A DNA stretch of 64,000 nt from Methylomonas sp. LL1 (GTDB lineage Bacteria; Pseudomonadota; Gammaproteobacteria; Methylococcales; Methylomonadaceae), in the NCBI RefSeq assembly GCF_015711015.1, contig NZ_CP064653.1, forward strand, positions 3,162,001-3,226,000, given 5' to 3'. Positions within the stretch are counted from its first letter, which is position 1; every line of letters starts with the position of its first letter. Shown piece by piece: positions 1 through 9,093 of the stretch. The notes below the pieces were generated by a model. It was not told where the DNA came from, did not search any database, and was given only the letters and a program-made list of their open reading frames with translations. The translations under genes and the position numbers were made by a program.

Positions 1-287
1 CCATGCGCCAGTATGCCGAACGCACCGCGATCAACGCGCCGATGCAGGGCACGGCGGCCGACATCATCAAGCGAGCGATGATAGGCTGCGACGCCTGGAT
101 TCGGAACAGCGGCGCCGATGTCAAGATGATCATGCAAGTGCATGACGAGTTAGTGTTCGAGGTGGCGGAGCCGCAATTACAGGACAACACGGAAACGATA
201 CGTGACATTATGTCCGGCGCAGCCGAGTTGCGGGTGCCTCTGCTGGTGGAAGCCGGTTGCGGCGAGAATTGGGATCAAGCGCATTAA
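1..287 (+). CDS. polA: DNA polymerase I, C-terminal end (partial)
   Basis: Only the last ~94 residues are in the window; the gene enters from the left edge with the frame starting at base 3. The segment matches the end of the family A polymerase palm/fingers: the [17 protein letters not shown] helix and the catalytic motif C as [10 protein letters not shown], which carries a metal-binding Asp. Pol I fills gaps during Okazaki fragment maturation and excision repair. The stop codon lies 17 bases before the next gene on the same strand, which may be read through from polA. The family assignment is firm. The 5' to 3' exonuclease and proofreading domains lie outside the window and cannot be judged. 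Confidence 0.97.
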   Translation, partial: MRQYAERTAINAPMQGTAADIIKRAMIGCDAWIRNSGADVKMIMQVHDELVFEVAEPQLQDNTETIRDIMSGAAELRVPLLVEAGCGENWDQAH

Positions 288-304
288 TTGAGGAATAGAG
301 CCTT

Positions 305-1147
305 GTGACGACTATAAACGACGACCAATTGCTGACCTTTGTCGACAAAATGCCGGCTTTTCGCGGCAGTGTTCAACGATTGTTGCAGTTGGCGGCGGAT
401 ATCAATGCCGACAGTCGCGAAATTGTACAGGTGATCGAAACCGACCCGATCATGACGGTAAAAGTCCTGAAAGTGATCAATTCGCCATTTTATGGGCTGG
501 CGCAAAAAATTAGTTCCGTGCAACGAGCAGTGGTGCATCTGGGAATCAACACCGTAAAAAACATGGCATTGTCGGTAGCCGTAATGGGCGTACTGCCGGC
601 GCAAAATCAGGCCGGCTTCGATAATCGGGCCTTTTTGTTGCATTCCTTAACCAGCGCGGCAATCTGTAAATTATTGGCGGAACGGTTGAAAGTGGCTCCG
701 ATTCAAGGTAGCGATTATTTCGTCGCCGGTTTATTGCATGATTTCGGCAAAATCGTGTTTGCCGAATTTGTCCCGGCCACCTATAAAACCGTACTCCAAA
801 CCGCCAGTGAGCAAGGCATGGCACTGAATCAAGTAGAAATCGATATATTGGGGGTTGACCACAGCCAGGCCGGCAAATTGCTGGCGGAACATTGGGGGCT
901 GGGGCCGGGATTGATAGAGGCAATAGACCACCACCACAGCGACCATCAACGCTCGGCGCTGAGCGATTGCTTGTTTGCCGCCAACCAAATCAGTAAAAAA
1001 CTCGAATTTGGTTTTGCCGGCAATTCGGTGATAGAGGAGTTGCCGCCCGAGACCGAGCAATGCTTTGGCATGGGCCTGGATGGGCTGATTGCCGATTTGG
1101 GCGATATAAGCCGAGTAAAATCAGAAGCCATGGCGTTTATTGACTAG
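305..1147 (+). CDS. HDOD domain protein (280 aa)
   Basis: Stand-alone HDOD protein with a GTG start; a GAGG sequence lies about 11 bases upstream. The HDOD fold is visible from the DPIMTVKVLKVINSPFYG helix through GLLHDFGK to the EAIDHHH region. Here the HD pair is intact (LLHDFGK), with a second DHS motif downstream, unlike the three HDOD proteins at the right end of the window. HDOD proteins are usually signalling or regulatory helpers linked to c-di-GMP, stress or cell-cycle control, and most have no demonstrated enzymatic activity. It sits between polA and an MBL-fold hydrolase, 12 bases from the latter, so the two are probably co-transcribed. The specific role is unknown. Confidence 0.88.
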   Translation: MTTINDDQLLTFVDKMPAFRGSVQRLLQLAADINADSREIVQVIETDPIMTVKVLKVINSPFYGLAQKISSVQRAVVHLGINTVKNMALSVAVMGVLPAQNQAGFDNRAFLLHSLTSAAICKLLAERLKVAPIQGSDYFVAGLLHDFGKIVFAEFVPATYKTVLQTASEQGMALNQVEIDILGVDHSQAGKLLAEHWGLGPGLIEAIDHHHSDHQRSALSDCLFAANQISKKLEFGFAGNSVIEELPPETEQCFGMGLDGLIADLGDISRVKSEAMAFID

Positions 1148-1159
1148 GGATATGCGGCA

Positions 1160-2047
1160 ATGAAATTCAAATTTTGGGGCGTAAGAGGTTCAATTCCCAC
1201 ACCGGGCGCCAGTACAGTCAAATACGGCGGCAATACCACCTGCATTGAAATTCGAACGGTAGACAATGATTTATTGATTTTGGACGCCGGCACCGGCATC
1301 CACGCCTTGGCGCAAAGCCTGCTTGGCCAGGCGCCGCTGGTCGCGCATATCTTGATTACCCACACCCACTGGGACCACATACAAGGCTTGCCGTTTTTCC
1401 TGCCCTTTTTCGCGCCCGATAGCCATGTGCATGTTTATGGCGGACTGGACCCCGTTACCCAGCAAGGCATAGAGCGAGCCTTAAGCGTACAGTTACAATA
1501 CAGTTACTTCCCGATCAGCGAAGCCCAACTCAAGGCACGGGTTCACTACCATACCCTGATGCCGGGGGAAACCGTGCGGATAGGCAGCGCCAAGGTTACT
1601 CCGACGGTGCTGAGCCACCCGGTCCTGAATTTCGGCTATCGGGTGGAGGATAGCGATGGACGCTCGCTGTTTTTCACCGGGGACTACGAAATGACGCAAA
1701 ACCCCTATCGGACCGATGACCCCGACTTCGCCTCCAACCAGCAATTTATCGATGACAAACGGCTTGAAGTGCAGGCCGCGATGCGGAACGTCGACGTGCT
1801 GATAGCCGATTCGTCTTACACCGACGCCGAATACGCCGCCAAAAAAGGCTGGGGGCATAGCACTTACGGCGCGGCCATGCAGTTAGCCGAACAAGCCAAG
1901 GTTAAAAAACTGTTTTTTACCCATCATGAACCGACCCGTAGCGACAGCCAACTGGAAACTATTTTTCAAGATGTGTGTTTACACGCCGCGAATCCGGATT
2001 TTGAGATGTTTCTGGCTCGAGAAGGTGATGAATACCAAATACCATAG
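1160..2047 (+). CDS. MBL-fold metallo-hydrolase
   Basis: A 295-residue metallo-beta-lactamase fold protein of the RNase Z/PhnP-like group. The N-terminus FWGVRGSIPTPG and the metal motif THTHWDHIQG (HxHxDH, around residue 75) are clear. Later ligand candidates are the His in LSHPVLNFGYR, the Asp in FTGDYE and the His pair in FFTHHEP. All expected metal-binding positions seem present, so it should be an active dinuclear hydrolase. Proteins of this group often accompany HDOD, adenylate cyclase or response regulator genes, which fits the upstream HDOD neighbour. The substrate cannot be told from the sequence; a phosphodiesterase is the best guess. Confidence 0.88.
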   Translation: MKFKFWGVRGSIPTPGASTVKYGGNTTCIEIRTVDNDLLILDAGTGIHALAQSLLGQAPLVAHILITHTHWDHIQGLPFFLPFFAPDSHVHVYGGLDPVTQQGIERALSVQLQYSYFPISEAQLKARVHYHTLMPGETVRIGSAKVTPTVLSHPVLNFGYRVEDSDGRSLFFTGDYEMTQNPYRTDDPDFASNQQFIDDKRLEVQAAMRNVDVLIADSSYTDAEYAAKKGWGHSTYGAAMQLAEQAKVKKLFFTHHEPTRSDSQLETIFQDVCLHAANPDFEMFLAREGDEYQIP

Positions 2048-2171
2048 ATGCAACCTCTTGCACGCCAATTATCGGCCTCTTGGCTCCTTGCCCCAGGAGC
2101 CTACAGAGCGCTTATCCACATGATTTTAATAGGTTTATTTATAAATCCTGGTGTTTTACGCAAAAAGCAGC

Positions 2172-2202
2172 AAATAAAAACCTATAAACCATTGTGATGG
2201 TT
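2172..2202 (-). terminator. Possible rho-independent terminator of the DUF2797 gene
   Basis: On the minus strand a 6-bp stem (AACCAT/ATGGTT, loop CACA) lies 23 bases beyond the stop of the DUF2797 gene. It is followed by TTATAGG and a T-rich tail. The stem is short, so the call is tentative. Confidence 0.4.
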
Positions 2203-2225
2203 AAAACTTCAAGTCAAACAGGCTC

Positions 2226-3041
2226 CTAGCACGATACTTCAATTTCATAGCCGGTAAACTTGCGGATATTGATCACGCCGCTATCCAGCAGCAGATACTG
2301 GCCCTTGATTCCTTGCAATACGCCGGACACGACGGGGTCTTTATCCAGATTGAAGGATTTGACCTTGGTGGGGTATTGCAATACCGGATAGTGAATATCC
2401 AGCATTTCGGCATCGGCCAAAAGCTGCAACGCCTCTCCACCGAATTGTTCGGCAATAAGTGCTAGTCTATCGCTGCATTTTGCCAGCAGCTGATCGCGCA
2501 ATGCCGGTAAATCCAATACCTGAACATTGTTTTTCAACATCTGCTGCCAGCTGGTTTTATCACTGACATGCGCGGCTAACGCCACCTCCACTAAACCCGA
2601 AACATGCCGGGAAGCGACTCTAAACACCGGCAGGGCCTGCACGGCGCCCTGATCGATCCAGCGCGTCGGAATTTGTGTTTGCCGGGTAATGCCGACCTTG
2701 ATTCCGGATGAATTGGCCAGATAGACGATATGCGGCTGAAAACAAAATTCCTCGCCCCAACTCGGCTCGCGGCAAGTGCCGGCGGCATAATGGCAGGTTT
2801 CCGGCTTCATGATGCACATGTCGCATTGCGCCAGCTTGATGAAACACGGATAGCAATAGCCTTGGTTAAAACTTTTGGCGGTCTTTTTTTGGCAATGCAC
2901 ACAAAAAATCCGGCCGCTGTAGCGCAGCTCCAGCCTTTGTCCCAACAGCGGATTCAATTCCAATTCGGCATCCCCTACTGGTAACCGGTATTGCACCGGC
3001 TCCGCCAGTTGCGTCGTCATTTTTTCTAAACTGCCCAGCAC
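2226..3041 (-). CDS. DUF2797 zinc-ribbon-like protein
   Basis: 271 residues. The middle of the protein is rich in paired cysteines (FCVHCQKK, GYCYPC, CDMC, then ETCHY, GTCREP and EFC) and is followed by a conserved segment IVYLANSSGIKVGITRQTQIP that resembles a GIY-YIG-like core. This layout is that of DUF2797, a family of unknown function. The GTG start is preferred because GAGG lies 8 bases before it on the minus strand; an ATG seven codons in is the alternative. It is transcribed away from the lytic transglycosylase gene, with which it shares a 193-base divergent intergenic region. A nucleic-acid role is likely by analogy only. Confidence 0.85.
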   Translation of the reverse strand: MLGSLEKMTTQLAEPVQYRLPVGDAELELNPLLGQRLELRYSGRIFCVHCQKKTAKSFNQGYCYPCFIKLAQCDMCIMKPETCHYAAGTCREPSWGEEFCFQPHIVYLANSSGIKVGITRQTQIPTRWIDQGAVQALPVFRVASRHVSGLVEVALAAHVSDKTSWQQMLKNNVQVLDLPALRDQLLAKCSDRLALIAEQFGGEALQLLADAEMLDIHYPVLQYPTKVKSFNLDKDPVVSGVLQGIKGQYLLLDSGVINIRKFTGYEIEVSC

Positions 3042-3234
3042 ACTCTTAACCTCGGTCTCGTTAAATCAGTCGGCTATAATGACAGTGTTTTTTATTTGCA
3101 CAAGGCAGAAGTTCATGTCGTTTCTACTTGCTAGCCGTCTATTTCGTTACCCGATCAACGATGTTGCGAGCCCTACCGATGCGCGCTGCTCGAATTGCGC
3201 GAATCCTCGCAAGTCAGACCAGGGGTCTTAGACC

Positions 3235-4359
3235 TTGGCCATCAGCCCGAAACCCTCTGTATCCAGACCGAAACCCGCCGCGCGCAACGCCTCGAAGCCG
3301 GGCAAGCCGCGCCTACAACCGTCCGCAACCGGCAACAAACCTCGCAAATCCCCTGCCCGCAAACGCCAGCCCTCGTCTCCGTTCTGGAGCCGGAAAAATC
3401 TGTCGCTGATGACGCTGGAAGTGCTGGGCTTGGCAATCAGCGCCCTGCTGGGAACCATGCTGGCACTGGGCTCTTCGGCCCACACATTCTCGGGTTCGAA
3501 TTTTTTTGCCAATTTGTTGCCGTTTGCCGCCGGCGTGGCCATTTGGGTAGTGGTAGCCGCCGGTCTGCTGTTGGCCTGGATTAAACTGCGTGGCCCAATT
3601 CGCCAGCGTTGGACCGGATTTCCGGCCCTATTGGCTGTCGGTCTGAGCTGCGGGCTGATTTGGTTTGTGTTTCATGACGGCTACATTCCGGTCTTCACCG
3701 ATTTACGCAGCCTGGTGGGCGGCAAGCAACAGGCGGCCAGAACCACGCTGGCGCATCAGGTGTATGCCGCCTACCGGCGCCATGGCACCTCTCAACTGCG
3801 GAAACTGATTGAACGCGCCGAAGCATACAATCCGGATATTCAACAGGCGGCCGAAGCCTTTAAAGTGGACATCAACCTATTGCAAGGGGTTGCCGCGGCC
3901 GAATCGTCCTTCATGCCGCGCACCAGTCACGATGGCGGCCAGGGCTTGTTCCAAATTACCGCCGTGCCCAAGTTTATCCTGCAACAAGCTGGTGAAGCAC
4001 TTGGCGTCGACAGTCCGGATGTCGCCAATCCGCGCCACAATGCCTTTATCGCCGCAGCCACTCTGAAACATTATTTGGCCGAAATGAAGGACGATTTATT
4101 CCTGGGCCTGTTGGCTTATAACATCGGCCCACGCAACGGCGGCCTACGCTTTATCATGCAGCAATACGGCGCCGACGACTTTGTCAGCTCACAGCCCTAT
4201 CTGCAACAATTGCCGCGCGATTATCCGATCCGGGTTTTAGCCTATGCGCTGGCGTTCAAACTCTGGCAACAAGACGGCAAATTGCCGGCTTACGAGGAGG
4301 GCGATAATGCCGTTTATATTCAACGCCTGGGTATTCCCGGTTTTGCGCCTGCATTTTAA
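3235..4359 (+). CDS. Membrane-anchored lytic transglycosylase, SLT domain
   Basis: 374 residues from a TTG start that directly follows an in-frame TAG at 3229. The first ~58 residues are basic and proline-rich, followed by three hydrophobic segments (about 59-80, 93-115 and 128-147) and then a periplasmic SLT domain. The catalytic Glu is residue 223 in AAAESSFMP, with the typical GGQGLFQIT and LLAYNIGPRNGG motifs downstream. Such enzymes cleave peptidoglycan glycan strands with anhydro-sugar formation. The start is uncertain: a TATAAT-like box at 3075-3080 and a good AAGG before an ATG at 3115 suggest that transcription and perhaps translation begin further upstream (see findings). Confidence 0.85.
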   Translation: MAISPKPSVSRPKPAARNASKPGKPRLQPSATGNKPRKSPARKRQPSSPFWSRKNLSLMTLEVLGLAISALLGTMLALGSSAHTFSGSNFFANLLPFAAGVAIWVVVAAGLLLAWIKLRGPIRQRWTGFPALLAVGLSCGLIWFVFHDGYIPVFTDLRSLVGGKQQAARTTLAHQVYAAYRRHGTSQLRKLIERAEAYNPDIQQAAEAFKVDINLLQGVAAAESSFMPRTSHDGGQGLFQITAVPKFILQQAGEALGVDSPDVANPRHNAFIAAATLKHYLAEMKDDLFLGLLAYNIGPRNGGLRFIMQQYGADDFVSSQPYLQQLPRDYPIRVLAYALAFKLWQQDGKLPAYEEGDNAVYIQRLGIPGFAPAF

Positions 4360-7300
4360 ACCTCGAATTTAAATGCCTCCGCCGCCACCGGCTGGCTGAA
4401 ATAAAAGCCCTGATAAAACAAACAGCCCTTGGCTCTCAGGAAATCCACCTGGGCCTGATTTTCCACGCCTTCGGCAATCACGTTCAGCCCCAGGCTTTTG
4501 GCCATCATGATGATGGTTTCCACGATGACCGCCGAGTTCGGATCATCGATATGCCTGACAAAGCTTTGGTCGATTTTTAGCTGACTCAAGGGCAGACTCT
4601 TCAGATAGGACAATGAAGAATAGCCTATGCCGAAGTCGTCGATCGAAATTCTGACGCCCATCTTCCGCAGAGCCTGCATTTTGGCGATGGTGTCATCGAT
4701 ATTCTCGATCACACAGCCTTCGGTCAACTCTATCACCAACCTTTCCGGATTCAAGCCGGCATCCATCAAGGTTTGTCTGACTTGCTGGACAAAATTGGCT
4801 TGGCGAAATTGCCTCGAACTGACGTTCACCGCGATATGGCCGATCGCATGGCCCTGGCTATCCCATATTTTGATTTGGCGACAAGCTTCCCGCAAAACCC
4901 AGCCCCCTATCGGCAAAATCAATTGAGTATCCTCGGCCAGCGGGATGAATTCCAACGGCGAAATCATGCCTTTGCGCGGATGTTGCCAGCGAATCAGGGC
5001 TTCGGCGCTGACTACCCGGTAAGACTCATCCATTTGCGGTTGGTAGTACAGAACAAACTGATTTTCCTGTAAAGCCACTCGCATTTCTTTTTCCAGGGTC
5101 AGGCGGCGATCGGCGGTTTCCTGCATCGACGGACGGAAAAAACTGATGCTGTTGCGGCCGCTTTCCTTGGCCCGATACATGGCGGTATCGGCTTGCTGGA
5201 TAACCTCTTCCGGCTGCTGCACCGTTTCCGGGTACAGGGTAACGCCGATACTGGTGGAAAAATGGTGTTCGTTGCCTTGCACCACAAAGGGCTGATTGAT
5301 GGCCAGTAGGATTTTTTCGGCCAGCATCGCCGCATGATTGGTGGCCTGTTGCAAGCTCGGGTATCGCACCGGCACCATCACGATGAACTCATCCCCTCCC
5401 AAGCGGCAGGCGGTATCTTCATCGCGGATGATGGATTTCAAGCGTTGCGCCACCTGAACCAGCAACTCGTCCCCCACCTGATGGCCACGGGAGTCGTTAA
5501 GATTTTTGAAATGATCCAGGTCCAAAAAAAACAACGCCCCATAACTCAACTGGCGTTTGGCCACGGCAATTTCCTGTTTCAATCGGTCCAGCATCAGGCG
5601 CCGATTGGGTAAATTGGTCAGCGGATCGTAAAAGGCCAGATTATGGATTTCCTTTTCGGCGGCTTTCTGAGCGCTGACATCGGAAAAAATCGCCACATAA
5701 TGGGTCAGGCGATGGTGTTCGTCGCGCACCCCGGTTACCGTCAACAGTTCCGGGAAGACTTCACCGTTTTTACGCCTGTTCCATATTTCGCCCTTCCATT
5801 GATTTTTTTTCGCAAGTTCCTTGTACATTTGCTGATAAAACTGCTTGTCATGATAGCCGGACGACAATATGCGCGGATTTTTGCCGATGGCTTCCTCGGC
5901 GCTGTATCCCGTTATTTCGCTGAAGGCTTTATTGACCCGCAAAATGATGCCATTGGGATCCGCCACCACTATGGCTTCATGCGATTCGAAAGTGGTCGCG
6001 GCCACTCGCAGTTCGTTTTCCTGCTGCCTGCGAATTGCGATTTCCTGATTCAAGGCTTCGTTGATACGCGATAAATCCAGGGTGCGAACCGCCACCAAGT
6101 CTTCGACGCGCGCGGTGCGCCCAGTCAACAACAGCAAGCCGAAACCGCTGAGTCCGCATAATATCAAGCCGCCCAGCAACATCCACCAGGACACCACGGA
6201 TTGTTGTTGATGGAAAAATTCGGCCGCCGGCAAATAATGCAGTTGCCAGCCGCGGCCGGCGAAATCGATAGTCCGGGTCTTACCCAGGTTTGAAAACTGC
6301 AAACTCCGGTGATAATCGGCCGGCAGGTTGCTGTAGATCAGGTTGCCTTGATCGTAAATAACCAGCAACAATTGCAGCTGCTCGGCGCCCAACCAGTTAA
6401 AAATCGCCCGAATATCGGCCTCGACCCGAAAAACGCTGGCGACAAAACCGGAAAAAGCCGCCCGTTTCTCCTGCACGCTATTCAATGGCTGATGCTTACG
6501 ATAGACCGGCGAATAAATCACCGTGCCGACCTGGTAGCTAACGTCCTGAATCAGCTGAATAGGTCCGGTGGCCAAGGTTTCCCCGCTATCGATGGCCTTG
6601 AAAATCACGGGGGCAATTTGCGGATTGCTGCTGATGTCATAGCCCAAGGCTCGTTCATTGCCGGCTTCCGGCACCATATAGCTTACCGGGAAATAAAAAT
6701 CCTTGGATTCGGCCGGCAGCAAATCCCTCTCGCCGCTTAATCGGCGGATAGGCGCATGGTTCATAGCCTGCCAAGCCAAGCGTTCGGCTTGACTGACGCG
6801 CGGCGTCCACTCCAGAACACCGCTGCGCTGGTTGCGAATAGACTCGGCAAAACGGATAAACTCTTCGCGCTCCACGCCTTCCGAACTGTCGAACAACGCC
6901 TTTAGTGTCGCTACGGTCGCCATATGATCATGTAAGTGCTCATCGATCGAGCTATGCAACAACTCGACCTGGCGCTCGAACAAACTTTGTATCCGCTGGT
7001 TTTCCTGATAGCGGCTAAATTCAAACGCCGCCACAACCAGTAAAACCACCAGTAACATCGGATAGAACACGAAGCGCCGCCTGGCCTGCCAAATCGCCTT
7101 CGGTTGCCCGATAAAAAGCAGTAATAACGGGGTAAAGATAGTTGCGCCTATCATGTCCCCCACCCACCAGGTTCCCCAGCTACCTATGATGTCCGATAAA
7201 CCGATGACGCCGCGAACATACAAGGACGCCACGCCGACCGTAGCCGCCACCAGGCAACTGACGGCGATCAAGACAAAGAAGCGCAGAATTTTCCTATCCT

Positions 7301-7652
7301 CGATCAATGCATCGTGCGGCCCAACCCAGCGATTGATCAGTTGCATGCCTATCCAGGCCTGTAAACAGGAGCCGATGCCGGCCAATGTTCCCACGCCCAA
7401 CGATTCCGGAATTTTTGCGAAACTCGATGCGTCGAGAAAGGCGTAGACCTGGGCAACCAATGCCCCAAGGAAAATGCCCGGTATCACCGATTCCCCAAAC
7501 GCCAAGGTAAGTGCCAGCGCGACACCGGCCGCCGGCCAGATCGGGCTGGCATTACTGGGCGGCGTGGCCAACAAGGTTCCCAGCCAGCCGCCAACAAAAT
7601 AGCCGGCCCCGGCCATCAGATTCAAAAAAATCAGTGTTTGCGGGTTTCGCAT
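4356..7652 (-). CDS. MASE1-CHASE-PAS-GGDEF-EAL c-di-GMP signalling protein
   Basis: 1098 residues. Order of parts: an N-terminal MASE1-type membrane sensor with about eight segments (1-230), a periplasmic CHASE domain (about 240-460), another membrane helix near 490, a PAS domain (about 555-660), GGDEF (about 690-845) and EAL (about 855-1095). The cyclase signature RLGGDEF is intact, as is the phosphodiesterase signature (EALIRW, later DDFGIGYSSL), so both making and breaking c-di-GMP are possible. Start: the ATG at 7652 begins MRNPQTLIF, 13 bases after the preceding gene's stop. An upstream ATG-like start would overlap that gene by 70 bases. The gene is the last of the yajD-tag-HugZ-like run. 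Its 3' end overlaps the transglycosylase end by 4 bases. Confidence 0.95.
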   Translation of the reverse strand: MRNPQTLIFLNLMAGAGYFVGGWLGTLLATPPSNASPIWPAAGVALALTLAFGESVIPGIFLGALVAQVYAFLDASSFAKIPESLGVGTLAGIGSCLQAWIGMQLINRWVGPHDALIEDRKILRFFVLIAVSCLVAATVGVASLYVRGVIGLSDIIGSWGTWWVGDMIGATIFTPLLLLFIGQPKAIWQARRRFVFYPMLLVVLLVVAAFEFSRYQENQRIQSLFERQVELLHSSIDEHLHDHMATVATLKALFDSSEGVEREEFIRFAESIRNQRSGVLEWTPRVSQAERLAWQAMNHAPIRRLSGERDLLPAESKDFYFPVSYMVPEAGNERALGYDISSNPQIAPVIFKAIDSGETLATGPIQLIQDVSYQVGTVIYSPVYRKHQPLNSVQEKRAAFSGFVASVFRVEADIRAIFNWLGAEQLQLLLVIYDQGNLIYSNLPADYHRSLQFSNLGKTRTIDFAGRGWQLHYLPAAEFFHQQQSVVSWWMLLGGLILCGLSGFGLLLLTGRTARVEDLVAVRTLDLSRINEALNQEIAIRRQQENELRVAATTFESHEAIVVADPNGIILRVNKAFSEITGYSAEEAIGKNPRILSSGYHDKQFYQQMYKELAKKNQWKGEIWNRRKNGEVFPELLTVTGVRDEHHRLTHYVAIFSDVSAQKAAEKEIHNLAFYDPLTNLPNRRLMLDRLKQEIAVAKRQLSYGALFFLDLDHFKNLNDSRGHQVGDELLVQVAQRLKSIIRDEDTACRLGGDEFIVMVPVRYPSLQQATNHAAMLAEKILLAINQPFVVQGNEHHFSTSIGVTLYPETVQQPEEVIQQADTAMYRAKESGRNSISFFRPSMQETADRRLTLEKEMRVALQENQFVLYYQPQMDESYRVVSAEALIRWQHPRKGMISPLEFIPLAEDTQLILPIGGWVLREACRQIKIWDSQGHAIGHIAVNVSSRQFRQANFVQQVRQTLMDAGLNPERLVIELTEGCVIENIDDTIAKMQALRKMGVRISIDDFGIGYSSLSYLKSLPLSQLKIDQSFVRHIDDPNSAVIVETIIMMAKSLGLNVIAEGVENQAQVDFLRAKGCLFYQGFYFSQPVAAEAFKFEV

Positions 7653-7665
7653 AACAGGCTCGGCA

Positions 7666-8154
7666 TCAATTTGTCGTCGGCCACTGCAAGCCGCCTTGGG
7701 CATCGACGGCAAAAGCTTTACCGAAACCGGCGACAAACTGGCCTCGCTCCGGTGTCAAGGCAAACAAATGAAAGTCGGGCAAGCTCCGCAACAAGTTAAC
7801 GGTCTCGCCAAATTTCGCCGCCATGCCGTCCAGAATTTGGCCATGGGCCGGATCGTTTTTGTTGATTTCCCGAACCCGGCAATCAAAGGTCAAACGCCGG
7901 CGCGCGAACGGATTGGCCGCCTCGGTTTCCGGCTCTATGAATAGCACCGAGGCTTGCGGATAACTCAGCAGGTTTTGGGTGTGTCTGGCCAACTGGCTGA
8001 CAAAAATATAAAAATCGTCACCATCCCGCAGATAGGGCGCATAGCTAATGTCGGCCTTACCCTGTTCCGAGCGGCTGGCCAATAGCAGGCTTTGCTGGTG
8101 CTGGATTAAGCCGTCGCACGCACGTTGCAGGCCGTCGCGTTCGGATTCGGTCAT
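7666..8154 (-). CDS. HugZ/pyridoxamine 5'-phosphate oxidase-like FMN-binding protein
   Basis: 162 residues with an FMN-binding split-barrel pattern: SLLLASRSEQGKADISYAPY near the N-terminus, then FVSQLARHTQNLL and SVLFIEPE, and a C-terminal GFGKAF motif. These are typical of the HugZ/PNPOx-related family, which includes heme-degrading enzymes and stress flavoproteins. The ATG at 8154 overlaps the stop of tag (ATGA), which fixes the start. No long C-terminal heme-binding extension is present, so heme oxygenase activity should not be assumed. It sits within a coupled run yajD-tag-this gene. Confidence 0.82.
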   Translation of the reverse strand: MTESERDGLQRACDGLIQHQQSLLLASRSEQGKADISYAPYLRDGDDFYIFVSQLARHTQNLLSYPQASVLFIEPETEAANPFARRRLTFDCRVREINKNDPAHGQILDGMAAKFGETVNLLRSLPDFHLFALTPERGQFVAGFGKAFAVDAQGGLQWPTTN

Positions 8155-8717
8155 GATGTAGCCAGTTGGGGATGGCGATAGCAATCGGTGGTATGGTCAT
8201 TCACCATGCCCACCGCCTGCATGTAGGCATAGCAAATGGTTTTGCCGACGAATTTGAAGCCGCGCTGCCGCAAGTCTTTGCTCATCTGTTCGGATTCAGG
8301 GCTAAAGGCCGGTAACTGCTCATGGGTCCGCCAACTATTTTGCATGGGCCGCCCCTCGACAAACCGCCAGATGTAGGCATCGAAACTACCGAATGTTTGG
8401 CTGACATCCAGAAATGCCCTGGCATTGACCACGGCGGCCCGGATTTTCAAGCGGTTGCGGACGATGCCCGTGTTAGCCAACAAGGTATTGATCTTGTCTT
8501 CGTCATAAGCCGCGATTTTTTCCGCGTCGAAGTTGTCGAAGGCGGCGCGATAAGCCTCCCGCTTATCCAGAATAGTACGCCAGCTCAATCCGGCCTGCGC
8601 GCCTTCCAACAGCAGAAACTCGAACAACCCATGATCGTCATGCAACGGCACGCCCCATTCGTTGTCGTGATAGCGCTCTTCGCTGGCACTGGCCAAGGCC
8701 CATCGGCATTTGATCAT
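8151..8717 (-). CDS. tag: DNA-3-methyladenine glycosylase I
   Basis: 188 residues, the usual length of Tag. The enzyme removes 3-methyladenine from alkylated DNA in base excision repair. The zinc ligands of the family are all visible: Cys4 (IKCRW), His17 (ERYHDNEWG), His175 and Cys179 (NDHTTDCYRH). The family motif QAGLSWRTIL and the KFVGKTICYAYMQA helix are intact. Its start overlaps the yajD stop by 4 bases, and its stop overlaps the next start by 4 bases, so the three genes are translationally coupled. Confidence 0.96.
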   Translation of the reverse strand: MIKCRWALASASEERYHDNEWGVPLHDDHGLFEFLLLEGAQAGLSWRTILDKREAYRAAFDNFDAEKIAAYDEDKINTLLANTGIVRNRLKIRAAVVNARAFLDVSQTFGSFDAYIWRFVEGRPMQNSWRTHEQLPAFSPESEQMSKDLRQRGFKFVGKTICYAYMQAVGMVNDHTTDCYRHPQLATS

Positions 8718-9076
8718 TCGTCTTTTTGCAGCATTTTTTTCAAATCGGCAAACGGATTGAAGGTCGCTTGCGGCCCCTTGGATTCGCCACCGGCCTTGCC
8801 GCCAAAGCGGGTTTGCTCTTCGTAACGCTGATGTTCGTTATCGTGGCAATAAAGGCACAACAACTCCCAGTTGCTGCCATCGGCCGGGTTATGGTCGTGA
8901 TTGTGATTGGTGTGATGTACGGTCAATTCGCGCAGATTTTTATGATCGAATTCGCGGGCGCAACGGCCGCAAATCCATGGAAACAGTTTTAACGCCTGTT
9001 CCCGGTAACCTTTTTCGCGCTCTTCTTTCTGACGCCGGGCTTCGGCAACGATTTGATGGGCTTTGCTGTGTGACAT
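8714..9076 (-). CDS. yajD: YajD-like HNH nuclease
   Basis: 120 residues. The HNH/zinc region runs from WICGRCAREF (CxxC) through LTVHHTNHNHDHNP to LLCLYCHDNEH (second CxxC). This is the E. coli YajD pattern. The N-terminus is a charged helix (MSHSKAHQIVAEARRQKEE) typical of the family. It is the first gene of the overlapping yajD-tag-HugZ-like set and starts 17 bases beyond the moaA stop. The biochemical role of YajD is not established. Confidence 0.9.
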   Translation of the reverse strand: MSHSKAHQIVAEARRQKEEREKGYREQALKLFPWICGRCAREFDHKNLRELTVHHTNHNHDHNPADGSNWELLCLYCHDNEHQRYEEQTRFGGKAGGESKGPQATFNPFADLKKMLQKDE

Positions 9077-9093
9077 GGCTTTCTCCGCTTGCG

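Noticed and set aside
2082-2101. GGCTCCT/AGGAGCC hairpin after the MBL-fold gene
   Set aside because: No U-run follows on the plus strand, so it does not qualify as an intrinsic terminator; kept out of the feature list.
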